In this document: in pieces, positions 13,712 through 22,905 of the stretch
How positions within the stretch are numbered: position 1 is the stretch's first letter
How the letters are laid out: every line of letters starts with the position of its first letter
Assembly: GCA_002069725.1 (NCBI GenBank)
Contig: MWBW01000019.1
Span: forward strand, 1-48,000
Source of the DNA: Firmicutes bacterium ADurb.Bin248
Lineage (GTDB): Bacteria > Bacillota > Clostridia > Christensenellales > CAG-138
Reading direction: 5' to 3'
Length of the DNA stretch: 48,000 nucleotides
Notes under the pieces: generated by a model
What the model was told of the DNA's origin: nothing
Database searches by the model: none
What the model saw: only the letters and a program-made list of their open reading frames with translations
Translations under genes and position numbers: made by a program

Positions 13712-14775
13712 ACGCGGGCGTTGAAGCGCTGCGACGCGAAATCGCCGCGCGCGCGGACGGCCTGCCGGATACCGTCGTGATGGAGGTGTGCGGCACGCAC
13801 ACGCACGCCATGCGCCGCTACGGGATACGCCAGCTCCTGCCCGGGAACATCCGCCTCGTTTCCGGCCCCGGCTGCCCCGTGTGCGTGACGGACGGGCGCG
13901 ACCTCGCGCGCGCGCTGTGGCTCGCCGGGCAAAGGAACGTGACGCTGTGCAGCTTCGGCGATATGCTGCGCGTGCCCTGCGGGAAGGAAAGCCTCCTCTC
14001 GCTCGCCGCAAAGGGCGCGCGCGTGCGCGTCGTGGTGTCGCCGCTCGAGGCGCTTCAACTCGCGCGGGCGGAGCCGCGCCGCGCGATCGTCTATTTCGGC
14101 GTGGGCTTTGAAACCACGGCCCCGCTCACGGCGGCGCTCGTCGATCAGGCCGGGCGCCAAAGCATCCCGAACCTGAGCGTCCTTTCCGTCCACAAGACCA
14201 TGCCCGAGGCCGTCCGGACGCTGATGCGCAGCGGCGCGCGCGTGGACGCGCTGCTCTGCCCCGGTCACGTCGCGGCCGTCGCGGGCGCGGAGGCGTTCCG
14301 TTTCGTGCCGGAGGAGCTTCGCCTTCCCGCGGCGGTGTCGGGATTCGAGGCCGAGGAGATGCTGCTCGCGCTCGCGGCGCTCATGGGCATGCTGCGCGCG
14401 AAAAAGCCCGGCCTCGTCAACGCATACCCGCGCGCGGCTGCGCCTTACGGCAACCCGGCCGCCCTCGCGCTGCTCGAAGGGGTATTCGAACCCCGCGCGG
14501 CCAACTGGCGCGGCCTCGGCGAAATCCCCGCGAGCGGGCTTGCGCTTCGCGGGGAATACGCGGGTTTCGACGCAGAAAAACGCTTCGACATCCCGCTTAC
14601 GGACGTGCCCGAACCCGCCGGCTGCCGCTGCGCCGACGTGCTGCGCGGGCTTCTCGAGCCGCCCGAATGCCCGCTGTTCGGCAGCGCCTGCGCGCCGCAA
14701 AGCCCTGTGGGCGCGTGCATGGTATCCTCGGAGGGGGCGTGCGCGGCGCACTACGCATACGGAAGGGATTTATGA
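13708..14775 (+). CDS. hypD: Hydrogenase maturation protein HypD
   Basis: Iron-sulfur scaffold on which the Fe(CN)2CO group is assembled, together with HypC and HypE. The 355-residue protein has the family blocks MEVCGTHTHA (Cys28), GPGCPVCVT (Cys56 and Cys59), GVGFETTAP, and a C-terminal cysteine cluster for the [4Fe-4S] centre. It begins with GTG overlapping the hypC stop, and ends in an ATGA overlap with hypE. Complete. Confidence 0.96.
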   Translation: MNAGVEALRREIAARADGLPDTVVMEVCGTHTHAMRRYGIRQLLPGNIRLVSGPGCPVCVTDGRDLARALWLAGQRNVTLCSFGDMLRVPCGKESLLSLAAKGARVRVVVSPLEALQLARAEPRRAIVYFGVGFETTAPLTAALVDQAGRQSIPNLSVLSVHKTMPEAVRTLMRSGARVDALLCPGHVAAVAGAEAFRFVPEELRLPAAVSGFEAEEMLLALAALMGMLRAKKPGLVNAYPRAAAPYGNPAALALLEGVFEPRAANWRGLGEIPASGLALRGEYAGFDAEKRFDIPLTDVPEPAGCRCADVLRGLLEPPECPLFGSACAPQSPVGACMVSSEGACAAHYAYGRDL

Positions 14776-15770
14776 CGGACGAAATCACGTTGGCGCACGG
14801 CTCGGGGGGCGAGGCGTACCGCGAGCTCGTGGAGGAAATCTTCCTGCCCGCGTTCAAAAACGAATACATCGCGCCTTTGACCGATTCGGCCGTGCTGCCC
14901 GGCGGGCCGCGCCTCGCGTTCACGACGGACGGCTACGTCGTGCAGCCGCTGTTCTTCCCCGGCGGGGACATCGGCAGGCTCGCGGTCTCCGGCACGGTCA
15001 ACGACCTCGCGGTATCGGGCGCGCTCCCGCGCTATATCGCGGTGTCCATGGTGCTCGAAGCCGGCCTTTGCGCGCAAACGCTGCGGCGCGCCGTAACCTC
15101 CATGGCGGGTGCCGCGCGCGAGGCGGGCGTTTTGATCGTCACGGGAGACACGAAGGTCGTGCCCTGCGGCGCGTGCGACGGCATGCACATTTCGACCTCG
15201 GGCATAGGCGTGTTTCCCGACGGCGCGTACGTGCCGCCGCAGCGCGTTGAGATCGGGGACGCGGTCATCACGAGCGGGCCCGTGGCCTCGCACGGCATGG
15301 CGGTCATGGCCGCGCGCGGCGGCATGGGCTTCGACCCGCCCATCGAGAGCGACGCGCGCCCCATGGCGGACGCTGTGCGGCGCGTGCTGGACGCCGGCAT
15401 CCGCGTGCACGCCATGCGCGACCCCACGCGCGGCGGCGTGGCGGCGACGCTGTGCGAGTGGGCCGGGCGGGAGCGGAACATACTGCTCTATGAGGAAGCC
15501 CTGCCCGTGAAGCCCGGCGCGGCCGCGGCGTGCAGGATTCTCGGCATAGATCCGCTCTACGTCGCCAACGAGGGCGTGATCCTCTTTTCGCTCGCGCACA
15601 AGGACGCCGGGGCGGCGCTTGAGGCGCTCCGGGAGCTGCCCGCGTGCCGGGAGGCCGCCGTCGTCGGCGAGGTCGGCGCGGGCGAGGGCATTGTTCTGGC
15701 GCGCACGCGCCTCAACACGCTGCGGCGCGTACTGCCGCCGCGGGGGGAGCAGCTTCCGCGCATCTGTTAA
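14772..15770 (+). CDS. hypE: Hydrogenase maturation protein HypE
   Basis: Dehydrates the thiocarbamate on its own C-terminal Cys to a thiocyanate and passes the cyanide to HypC-HypD. The 332-residue protein has the AIR-synthase fold (LAHGSGG near the N terminus, DPTRGGVAATLCEW in the middle) and ends in PRIC, the invariant C-terminal Cys. The start at 14772 overlaps hypD. hypA and hypB, the usual nickel-insertion proteins, do not follow, so nickel delivery must be encoded elsewhere. Confidence 0.97.
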   Translation: MTDEITLAHGSGGEAYRELVEEIFLPAFKNEYIAPLTDSAVLPGGPRLAFTTDGYVVQPLFFPGGDIGRLAVSGTVNDLAVSGALPRYIAVSMVLEAGLCAQTLRRAVTSMAGAAREAGVLIVTGDTKVVPCGACDGMHISTSGIGVFPDGAYVPPQRVEIGDAVITSGPVASHGMAVMAARGGMGFDPPIESDARPMADAVRRVLDAGIRVHAMRDPTRGGVAATLCEWAGRERNILLYEEALPVKPGAAAACRILGIDPLYVANEGVILFSLAHKDAGAALEALRELPACREAAVVGEVGAGEGIVLARTRLNTLRRVLPPRGEQLPRIC

Positions 15771-15783
15771 AGAAGCGTCTGAG

Positions 15784-15821
15784 CGGGATCGTTTAAGCCG
15801 TATCAAACCCGTTAATTTTTT
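15784..15821 (+). terminator. Possible terminator after hypE
   Basis: CGGG-ATC-GTTT can pair with AAAC-CCG (3-nt bulge), followed by TTAATTTTTT. The stem is imperfect, so strength is uncertain. Confidence 0.35.
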
Positions 15822-15879
15822 ATCGAAAAAGGGACGGAGCGGGGGATTCCCGCACCCGTTTTCTGCCAGATGAACCCCC

Positions 15880-15908
15880 TTGACGGAGGGGAAGATACTG
15901 CCTATAAT
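15880..15908 (+). promoter_or_regulatory. Promoter of the hydrogenase operon
   Basis: TTGACG (15880-15885), 17 bp, TATAAT (15903-15908). It starts a leader of about 75 nt before the first structural gene at 15990. Confidence 0.8.
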
Positions 15909-15925
15909 CTATTACGATGCGCGAC

Positions 15926-15970
15926 CGCCCGTCCCCCAGGCAGCCAGCCGGGGGATGGGCGTAATTTTTT
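15926..15970 (+). terminator. Terminator-like hairpin in the leader of the hydrogenase operon
   Basis: CGCCCGTCCCCC pairs with GGGGGATGGGCG (12 bp, one G-U pair), followed by TAATTTTTT. It lies after the promoter and before the first gene, so unmodified transcripts should stop here. This suggests attenuation or antitermination control. No known riboswitch was recognised in the short leader. Confidence 0.75.
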
Positions 15971-15989
15971 CCCAATCAGGAGCGCTTGT

Positions 15990-17405
15990 ATGAATGGATG
16001 GATCCCCGTGCTGTGCGTGCTCGTACCGCTGCTGGGCGCGTGCGCGCTGCCGTTTGCCGGAAAACGAAGCCCGAAAATCCGGAATGCGCTCGCGCTCGCG
16101 CTCGTCGCGGCGGCGTTCGCATTCTCGCTCGCGTCCCTGCCCGCCGCGCTCGCGGGGGAACCGCTCGCGGTGCGCGTCAAGCTGCCGCTCGGCCTGAGCT
16201 TCGGCCTCGTCGCCGACGCGCTTGCGGTGTTTATGGCGCTGACCTCGTCGCTCGTCGCGGCGGTCATCGTGATCTACTCCTTCGGCTACGTCCGCGAGTA
16301 CGACAACCAGAACGAATATTACATGATGGTCGTGCTCTTCATCGGCGCGATGATGGGCCTCGTCCACACCACGAACCTGATTTTCCTCTATATGTTCTGG
16401 GAACTCAGCGCCGTGTGCTGCTGGAGGCTTATAGGCTTCTACCGCGAGGAGATCGCCGTCGCCCGCGCGAACAAGGCGTATTTCGTCACGGTGGCGGGCG
16501 CGCTCGTCATGCTCGCGGGCTTTCTGGGCATCTACGCGCAAACGGGAACCTTCGACCTGGAGGCGATGAAGGGCTTCCCGCTGCCCGCGTGGGCCGTGGT
16601 GCTGATCCTCTTTGGCATACTCTCCAAATCCGCGACCTTCCCGCTGCACAGCTGGCTGCCGGACGCGGGCGTCGCGCCCTCGCCCGTCACCTCGCTGCTG
16701 CATGCGGCGGTGCTCGTGAAGATCGGCGTGTTCGCGTACGCGCGGCTGTTCGTGGGCACATTCGTCATCCCCGAAATCTTCGCGCTCGCCGTGCCCGTGA
16801 TCGCCGCCCTCAGCGCGCTTCTCAGCGCCGGGCTCGCGCTGCGGGCCAACGACATCAAGCGCGTGATCGCCTATTCGACCGTGAGCCAGCTCGCGTTCAT
16901 ATTGCTCGGCATCTCCTCGGGCACCGAAGAAGGGTTCGTGGGCGGGCTCCTCTACATACTCGCGCACGCCGTCGCTAAGGGCGGCCTGTTCCTGTGCGCG
17001 GGCATCGTGGAGCACAGCGTGCACACCAAGGACATCACCAAAATGGGCGGGCTTGCCAAGCGCTTCCCGCTCACGGCCATAGCCTTCGCGCTGTGCGCGG
17101 CGTCCGTCATGGGCATACCGCCGTTCTCGGGCTTCTTCGCGAAGTATCTGGTCATAGACGGCATGCTCGCGGCGGGGCATCCGCTGCTCGCAGCGGTATT
17201 CATAATCGGCGCGGTGATGACGGTATTATACCTCGCGCGCCTCTTTGCCAAGGTCTTTCTCGGCCCTCCGGCCTTCCCCGACGCGAAGGAGGGCACTTCC
17301 GGCATGGTCGCGAGCGTCGTCGCGCTCGCGGCGCTCGCGCTGCTGCTCGGCCTGGCGATCAATCTGCCCGGCTCCCTCGCCGCGCTCATATGGGAGGCGA
17401 TGTGA
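15990..17405 (+). CDS. Hydrogenase membrane subunit, antiporter-like (NuoM/HyfB type)
   Basis: One of three Mrp/complex I-like ion-moving subunits in this operon. The 471-residue protein is a string of membrane helices with the conserved block FPLHSWLPDAGVAPSPVTSL (His and Pro of the broken helix) and the Lys in HAAVLVKIGVFAYAR. The start at 15990 (MNGWIPVLCVLVP) follows AGGAGCGC; an upstream in-frame start would add 40 residues from the leader. Which of proton or sodium it moves is not readable from sequence. Confidence 0.9.
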   Translation: MNGWIPVLCVLVPLLGACALPFAGKRSPKIRNALALALVAAAFAFSLASLPAALAGEPLAVRVKLPLGLSFGLVADALAVFMALTSSLVAAVIVIYSFGYVREYDNQNEYYMMVVLFIGAMMGLVHTTNLIFLYMFWELSAVCCWRLIGFYREEIAVARANKAYFVTVAGALVMLAGFLGIYAQTGTFDLEAMKGFPLPAWAVVLILFGILSKSATFPLHSWLPDAGVAPSPVTSLLHAAVLVKIGVFAYARLFVGTFVIPEIFALAVPVIAALSALLSAGLALRANDIKRVIAYSTVSQLAFILLGISSGTEEGFVGGLLYILAHAVAKGGLFLCAGIVEHSVHTKDITKMGGLAKRFPLTAIAFALCAASVMGIPPFSGFFAKYLVIDGMLAAGHPLLAAVFIIGAVMTVLYLARLFAKVFLGPPAFPDAKEGTSGMVASVVALAALALLLGLAINLPGSLAALIWEAM

Positions 17406-17406
17406 T

Positions 17407-19302
17407 ATGTTCAAAACAATCTGCGCCCTGCTGGGCGATCCCGTAAACCCGATGATCTCGATGTGCGCGCTGCCCGTCGCGGGAGGCGTGCTCGCGTGCC
17501 TGTCCAGGGGCAGGTCGAGGGGCGCGCTCAGGATGGCCGTCGCGCTGCTCTTCGGCGCGGCGAACCTTGTGTTCGCGCTCTCGCTCTACCTCGGCGGCGG
17601 GGCCTCCGGCGCGCTTGCCCTGGGCGTCCAGGGGCTGGAACTGCGCCTGGCGGTATCCGGCATCGCCGCGCTGATGCTGCCCTTCGCGGGGCTTCTGTTC
17701 CTGATCGTCGCCGTCTACGCCGCGTCGTGGTTCCATAAAAGGGAAGGCGGCGGCGCGTACATGCTGCTGCTCTTTATCAGCCTGGGCATGCTCAACGGCG
17801 CTTTGATGGCAGACAACCTCGGCGTGCTGCTGTTCTTCTGGGAAGGCCTGCTGTGCACGCTCTTCGGGCTGCTGCTCATCGGGCGGCGGGAAAACTCGAA
17901 GGCCGCGGTCAAGGCGCTCGCGCTCTCGGGCACCGCGGATCTCATACTGATGCTGGGCATACTCGCGACGGCGCGTCTGGCGGGGAGCGCGAGCATGAGC
18001 GAAATCGCGGCGCGCCCGCTTTCGGCGGATGGCCCCGGCGCGCTCGGCTGCGCCTGCATGCTGCTCGGCGCCATGGGCAAGGCCGGCGCCATGCCCTTCC
18101 ACAGTTGGATTCCCGAGGCGGCTTCCGATGCGCCCGCGCCGTTTCTGGCGGCGTTCCCGGGCTCGCTTGAAAAGATCGCGGGCATATACCTCGCGACGCG
18201 CATCGTCACGGACCTCTATGAATTCGCCCCCGGCTCGCCCATGAGCCTGTTCGTTATGGTCGCGGGCGCGGTCACGCTCTTCTTCGGCGTGGCGATGGCG
18301 CTCATCCAGAAGGATATGCGGCGCTTGCTCTCCTACCACGCGATCAGCCAGGTGGGCTATATGCTGCTTGGCATCGGCACGGGACTGCCCGTGGGCATCG
18401 CGGGGGGCGTATTCCACATGATGAACAACGCGCTCTACAAGACCGGCCTGTTCGTCGCCGCGGGAGCCATAGAGGATCAGACCGGCACGACGGACCTCCA
18501 CAAGCTCGGCGGCCTTCGCCGCGCCATGCCCGTCACGGCCGCGTGCTTTTTCGTGTGCGCGCTCTCCATCGCGGGCGTGCCGGGCACGAACGGCTTTTTC
18601 TCCAAGGAACTGATCTTCGACGCGGCGCTCGAGAGCGGCACGATATTCTATGTCGCGGCGCTTGCCGGCGCGTTCATGACGGCGGCGTCGTTCCTCAAGC
18701 TTGGCGGGGCGGCGTTCTTCAGCGAGGCGCGCCTGCCGCAGGGCCGCAGGAACATCCGCGAGGCGCGCCTGGGCATACTCATACCGGCGGTGCTGCTTGC
18801 CGCCCTGTGCGTGCTCTTCGGCGCGTACAACGCGCTTCCGCTTCAAACCCTGATCGGCCCCGCTCTGGGCGACGCCCACATCCATGCGGGCTGGCCCGAG
18901 AACGGCACGCTTGTGCTGCTCTCCTCGGCGGTGCTGCTGCTCGCCCTCGCCGACCACGTTTACGGCAGGAAAAAGGGCGGCGGCGCGCTCGCCGCGGCCG
19001 ACCACATCCACTACGCGCCGGGCATCAAACAGGCTTACGCGCTCGCGGAACGCGGCCTGCTCGACCCCTACAACTGGCTCATGGCCGCGGCGAACGGTTT
19101 CTCCGCCGCGTGCGCGTGGATCGAGGGCGGCGTAACCTGGTTCTACGACAAGGCGGTGCCCGGTCTCGTGACCGGGACGGGCCAAACGCTTCGCAGGTTC
19201 TGGAACGGCAGCGTGTCCCGCTATTTGATCATCGCCGTCGCGGGGGTCGCGTGCATCTGCCTGATTTTCCTCTTGGCAGCGCTCGGGGAGGTGGCGCCAT
19301 GA
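17407..19302 (+). CDS. Hydrogenase membrane subunit, antiporter-like (NuoL type, long)
   Basis: Second antiporter-like subunit, 631 residues. The core block is FHSWIPEAASDAPAPFLAAF, followed by the Lys in SLEKIAGIYLAT. In complex I, NuoL is distal and has a C-terminal lateral helix; here the extra C-terminal 150 residues include a soluble stretch and a final membrane helix (LIIAVAGVACICLIFLLAAL), so a similar arrangement is possible. The start at 17407 begins 2 bp after the previous stop and follows GGGAGGCG. The end overlaps the next gene by 4 bp. Confidence 0.88.
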   Translation: MFKTICALLGDPVNPMISMCALPVAGGVLACLSRGRSRGALRMAVALLFGAANLVFALSLYLGGGASGALALGVQGLELRLAVSGIAALMLPFAGLLFLIVAVYAASWFHKREGGGAYMLLLFISLGMLNGALMADNLGVLLFFWEGLLCTLFGLLLIGRRENSKAAVKALALSGTADLILMLGILATARLAGSASMSEIAARPLSADGPGALGCACMLLGAMGKAGAMPFHSWIPEAASDAPAPFLAAFPGSLEKIAGIYLATRIVTDLYEFAPGSPMSLFVMVAGAVTLFFGVAMALIQKDMRRLLSYHAISQVGYMLLGIGTGLPVGIAGGVFHMMNNALYKTGLFVAAGAIEDQTGTTDLHKLGGLRRAMPVTAACFFVCALSIAGVPGTNGFFSKELIFDAALESGTIFYVAALAGAFMTAASFLKLGGAAFFSEARLPQGRRNIREARLGILIPAVLLAALCVLFGAYNALPLQTLIGPALGDAHIHAGWPENGTLVLLSSAVLLLALADHVYGRKKGGGALAAADHIHYAPGIKQAYALAERGLLDPYNWLMAAANGFSAACAWIEGGVTWFYDKAVPGLVTGTGQTLRRFWNGSVSRYLIIAVAGVACICLIFLLAALGEVAP

Positions 19303-20765
19303 GCAGCATTTTGAACGGTATCCCGTATGTGTTCGTCGCGGCGCCTCTTTTCGCGTTCATACTCAACAACGCCGTGCCGCGCGAGAGGATGCGCTCGCAT
19401 GCCGTCGCGCTCTCGGGCGGGGTCGCGGCGCTGCAGCTCGCCGCCGCCATACTCGGCTTCGCGCTGCTCGCGGCGAGCGGGCGGGGCGAGGTGCGCTTCG
19501 GGTTGTTCTGGAGCGTTGACGCCGCCGGAGCGGCGTATTTGCGGGTCAACCTCGTATCGCTGTTCCTGCTGCTGTGCGTGGGCTTCGTGGCGCTCGCCTC
19601 GGCGCTCACCGCCGCGAAAACCATAGACGACCACCGCTGCTCGTTTGCCAACCTGTTTATGGCGCTGCTTCTTGGCATGAACGGCATGCTGCTGGCGACG
19701 GATCTGTTCACGCTCTACGTTTTTCTCGAGATCACGGGCACGGCGAGCTTCGTGCTCATCGCCATGTACAAAAGCTCGAAAGGCCTCGAGGGCGCGTTCA
19801 AGTACCTGACGATGTCCGCGCTCGCGACCATCATGATGCTCACGGGCCTCGCGCTCCTGTTTATGCACACGGGCTCGCTCGCCTTTGCCGACCTCGGCGC
19901 GGCCGCGCTCTCGGGCGCATCCGGCGAAATGGATATTCTCTGTTACGGCGCGCTGGCGCTTCTGATCTCCGGCTTCGCCATAAAGGCGGGCGCCGCGCCC
20001 TTCCACAGCTGGCTGCCCGACGCGCATCAGAGCGCGGACACGGCGGTGTCGATACTGCTCTCGGGCATCGTCATCAAGATCGCGGGCGCGTACGGCTTCA
20101 TCGTGCTCGTCGAGCTTTTCGGCGATCTTTACGCCGTGCGGCTTTCCGTGGCCGCGCTCGGCGTCGCGACCATCGCCTTCGGCGCGCTGCTCGCCCTCGT
20201 GCAGACGCACTTCAAGCGCATCGCAGCCTACTCCTCGGTGAGCCAGGTCGGCTATATTCTGTTCGGCATCGCCGCAGGCTCTCCGCTCGGCCTCGTCGGG
20301 GCGCTGCTGCACGTTTTCAGCCACGCCGCGTTCAAGTCGACGCTCTTCTCGGGCGCCGCCGCGCTGCACGAACAACTCGGCACGCTCGACATTGAGCAGA
20401 TGGGCGGTTTGCAGAAAAACATGCCCGTGACGGGCTTCGCTTCGGTCACCTCCTTCCTCTCGGCGGCGGGCGTGCCCCCGTTCGCGGGCTTCTGGAGCAA
20501 GCTTCTGATACTCATATCGCTCTGGCAGGCGGGCTGGATCGGCTTGTCCGCCGCGGCGCTCGGGCTTAGCATACTCACGGGCGCGTATTTCCTGCGCCTC
20601 CAGAAGAAGGTGTTCTTCGGGCCGCGAAACCCGCGCTGGGACGACGTCAAAGAGATCGGCGGCACCATACGCGCATCCCAGATCGTATTGAGCGCGGTGA
20701 ACCTCGGCGCGGGGCTGTGCTTCCCGCTGGTGCTGCTGTATCTTCAGAGCATCGGCCTGATTTAA
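19299..20765 (+). CDS. Hydrogenase membrane subunit, antiporter-like (NuoN/NuoM type)
   Basis: Third antiporter-like subunit, 488 residues, many membrane helices. It has FHSWLPDAHQSADTAVSILL and the Lys in SGIVIKIAGAYGF. The start at 19299 overlaps the preceding stop (ATGA); a much longer upstream reading frame only reads the previous gene in another frame. Three such subunits in one operon match the NuoL/M/N count of complex I, and exceed the one or two of Ech and formate hydrogenlyase 1. Confidence 0.88.
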   Translation: MSSILNGIPYVFVAAPLFAFILNNAVPRERMRSHAVALSGGVAALQLAAAILGFALLAASGRGEVRFGLFWSVDAAGAAYLRVNLVSLFLLLCVGFVALASALTAAKTIDDHRCSFANLFMALLLGMNGMLLATDLFTLYVFLEITGTASFVLIAMYKSSKGLEGAFKYLTMSALATIMMLTGLALLFMHTGSLAFADLGAAALSGASGEMDILCYGALALLISGFAIKAGAAPFHSWLPDAHQSADTAVSILLSGIVIKIAGAYGFIVLVELFGDLYAVRLSVAALGVATIAFGALLALVQTHFKRIAAYSSVSQVGYILFGIAAGSPLGLVGALLHVFSHAAFKSTLFSGAAALHEQLGTLDIEQMGGLQKNMPVTGFASVTSFLSAAGVPPFAGFWSKLLILISLWQAGWIGLSAAALGLSILTGAYFLRLQKKVFFGPRNPRWDDVKEIGGTIRASQIVLSAVNLGAGLCFPLVLLYLQSIGLI

Positions 20766-20777
20766 GGAGGGATGGAC

Positions 20778-21272
20778 ATGATCGTCGCCGTATACATCTG
20801 CCTCGGGTTCATGCTCGCCTTCGGCGTGATCGCGATCATGAGCGACGGGCTCATCACCGCGGCCATCACGCTGGCCGTCACGAGCGCCGCCAGCGGCGTA
20901 TTGATGTATCTTCTCGGCGCGAAGTGGGCCGCCGCGTTTGAAATATCGGTCTGCTCAGGGCTTGTGACCGTGATCTTTATTTCGGCCGTGAGCCTCTCGA
21001 GCGGGGATAAAACCAAGCTGCCCGCGGAATATCAGGATTCGCGCCGCACGAAGCGCCTGCCGGCGGTGCTCATCGTCGCGGGCGCGGCGCTGATGTGTGC
21101 CGCGGCGCTCACGGGTTTTTCCCTGCCCGCCGGGGACGCGGCCCAAACGGGTCTGACTTTCGGCGAAACGCTCTGGGAAACGCGGCAGGCCGACGTCTGG
21201 GGCCAGATGATCGCGCTGATTACGGGCACCGCGGCCATCGTGGTGTTCTTCAAGGAGAGTGAGAACAGATGA
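20778..21272 (+). CDS. Hydrogenase membrane subunit, NuoJ-like
   Basis: 164 residues with about five membrane helices. The stretch AAITLAVTSAASGVLMYLLG and the following AAFEISVCSGLVTVIFISAV resemble NuoJ/MbhD-E. Two ATG codons are in frame; 20778 is preferred because GGAGG is 7 bp upstream, while 20772 is only 1 bp from it. It overlaps the next gene by 4 bp. Confidence 0.8.
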   Translation: MIVAVYICLGFMLAFGVIAIMSDGLITAAITLAVTSAASGVLMYLLGAKWAAAFEISVCSGLVTVIFISAVSLSSGDKTKLPAEYQDSRRTKRLPAVLIVAGAALMCAAALTGFSLPAGDAAQTGLTFGETLWETRQADVWGQMIALITGTAAIVVFFKESENR

Positions 21273-21574
21273 GCATGCCAACAGTCGTTCTGATCGCCGG
21301 ACTCGTGATGATACTCGCGGGCTGCGTCGGCCTCATCCGCACGCACCATATGCTCAAGATCATCATCGGCCTCGAGGTCGCCATGAAGGCGGTGACGGTG
21401 TTCATCATACTCGGCGGCTTCCTCAACGGCCGCATGGCGCTTGCGCAGGCGTTCGTGGTGACGGTGATCGTGGTCGAGGTGGTGACGGCGGTGGTGCTCT
21501 CGGGCATCGCCATCAGCCTCTATCGCAAGCACGGCAGCATGGACATACGCAATCTGCGCTCCCTCAAGGGATAA
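21269..21574 (+). CDS. Hydrogenase membrane subunit, NuoK/MrpC/HyfE-like
   Basis: 101 residues, three membrane helices, the size of NuoK. It has the glutamate in KIIIGLEVAMKAVT (helix 2) and one in VIVVEVVTAVVLSGIAISLY (helix 3), the pair thought to carry protons in the NuoK family. The start overlaps the previous stop (ATGA). Confidence 0.88.
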   Translation: MSMPTVVLIAGLVMILAGCVGLIRTHHMLKIIIGLEVAMKAVTVFIILGGFLNGRMALAQAFVVTVIVVEVVTAVVLSGIAISLYRKHGSMDIRNLRSLKG

Positions 21575-21584
21575 GGAGGGCGTT

Positions 21585-21911
21585 ATGAGAGAAATTCTGA
21601 TTTCCGCGCCGGTGATCTTCCTGCTTTTCGCGCTCGCCGTCGCCGCGGCCATGCGTCTGGTCAGCCGCAAGGCGGACACGACCCCCGGCGGTCCGCGCGA
21701 GCTCGACCCCTACGCCTGCGGGCAGGATGAGAAAACCGTCGAACATCATGTGAGCCCGAGCTACTATAAGCTTTTCGCCTACGCGTTCTTCTTTACGGTC
21801 ATGCACGTGCTCGTGCTCGTGGTGTCCACCGCGCCCGCGGGGCACACGATGCTGCCCGTGGCGTATATTTTCGCGGGCGTGCTGGCGATGCTGATTCTGT
21901 TCAGGAGGTAG
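21585..21911 (+). CDS. Hydrogenase membrane subunit, NuoA-like
   Basis: 108 residues with three membrane helices. The loop DPYACGQD corresponds to the E-x-Y-E-C-G loop of NuoA, which in complex I reaches the junction with NuoD and NuoB. The start follows AAGGAGGGCGTT. A NuoA homologue with a conserved Cys is not general in simple energy-converting hydrogenases, which makes this complex closer to complex I. Confidence 0.82.
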   Translation: MREILISAPVIFLLFALAVAAAMRLVSRKADTTPGGPRELDPYACGQDEKTVEHHVSPSYYKLFAYAFFFTVMHVLVLVVSTAPAGHTMLPVAYIFAGVLAMLILFRR

Positions 21912-21914
21912 GCT

Positions 21915-22433
21915 ATGGGGCTCGTTGACAAAGCCATCGCCTGGGGCGGGCGGAACTCCCCGTGGATCATCCACTTCAACGCGGGCGCGTGCAACGGCTG
22001 CGACATCGAGGTCGTGGACGCGCTGACGCCGCGCTTCGATCTCGAGCGGCTGGGCATACTCCAGCAGGGCAGCCCGCGCCATGCGGACGTGCTGGTCGTG
22101 ACGGGCGCGGTCACGCTGCAGACGCGCGAGCGGCTCAAGGAGATCTACGACCAGATGTCCACGCCGAAATTCGTCGTCGCCGTGGGCACCTGCGCGTGCA
22201 GCGGCGGCATCTTCGACGGGTGCTACTGCGTGACGGGCGGCGTGGACGCCGTCATCCCCGTGGACGCGTACATCCCCGGCTGCGCGGTGCGGCCCGAGGC
22301 CATCATACACGCCGTGGACGCGCTGCTCAAAGCCAAATTGCCCAAGGCCGCAGGCAGGCTTAAAAAGGATAAAAAAGCAAAACCGGACCGGAAGGAGGAC
22401 GCCGCGCATGACGGAGCAGGAAACGATCAATAG
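21915..22433 (+). CDS. [NiFe] hydrogenase small subunit (NuoB/EchC/HycG-like)
   Basis: Holds the [4Fe-4S] cluster next to the nickel-iron site. The four expected ligands are present: Cys26 and Cys29 in AGACNGCDIE, Cys93 in GTCACSGGIF, and Cys123 in IPGCAVRPEAI. The 172-residue protein ends in a lysine-rich tail of about 30 residues without obvious function. Its end overlaps the next gene by 26 bp. Peripheral, on the cytoplasmic face. Confidence 0.93.
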   Translation: MGLVDKAIAWGGRNSPWIIHFNAGACNGCDIEVVDALTPRFDLERLGILQQGSPRHADVLVVTGAVTLQTRERLKEIYDQMSTPKFVVAVGTCACSGGIFDGCYCVTGGVDAVIPVDAYIPGCAVRPEAIIHAVDALLKAKLPKAAGRLKKDKKAKPDRKEDAAHDGAGNDQ

Positions 22434-22905
22434 GCTCAACGCGCAGTTCCCGTTCGCAAGAGCGGTTTCGCCCAGGCGCATGCGCGTGTTTACGGATTTC
22501 ATGCCGCCGAGGCAGTTCGAGGCGGTGCTCCGATTCGCGCGCGACGAGTTGGGCTACGGCAAGGGCGAGCACATCGTGGGCACGGACGAGGGGGAGGATC
22601 TCGGCTTCTCCTACATCGTGTCGAACGGGGAAACGCTGCTCGTCATCCGCGAGAAGGTGCCCAAGGCGGACCCGCGCGTGCGCTCGCAATACGCGCTCTA
22701 CCCCTCGCTGCTCATGCACGAGAGGGAGCTCGTGGATCTTTTCGGCGCGGACATGCGCGAGCTGCCGCCCGGCCCGAGCTATCCGCTGCCGGACGGCTGG
22801 CCCAAGGGGGAATACCCGCTTCGCAAGGAATGGAACCCCGCGTATTTTAATAAGAACACCATGCGCTACGAGCCGCCCGAGGGCGGCGGGGAGGCGAAAA
22901 CATGA
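22408..22905 (+). CDS. Hydrogenase subunit, NuoC-like (30 kDa type)
   Basis: 165 residues. The conserved C-terminal block is LMHERELVDLFGADM, equivalent to the E-R-E-x-x-D-x-F-G motif of NuoC and of the N-terminal part of HycE. The start at 22408 follows GAAGGAGGACGCC. Here NuoC is a separate protein, not fused to the large subunit as in HycE. It overlaps the large-subunit gene by 4 bp. Confidence 0.92.
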   Translation: MTEQETINRLNAQFPFARAVSPRRMRVFTDFMPPRQFEAVLRFARDELGYGKGEHIVGTDEGEDLGFSYIVSNGETLLVIREKVPKADPRVRSQYALYPSLLMHERELVDLFGADMRELPPGPSYPLPDGWPKGEYPLRKEWNPAYFNKNTMRYEPPEGGGEAKT

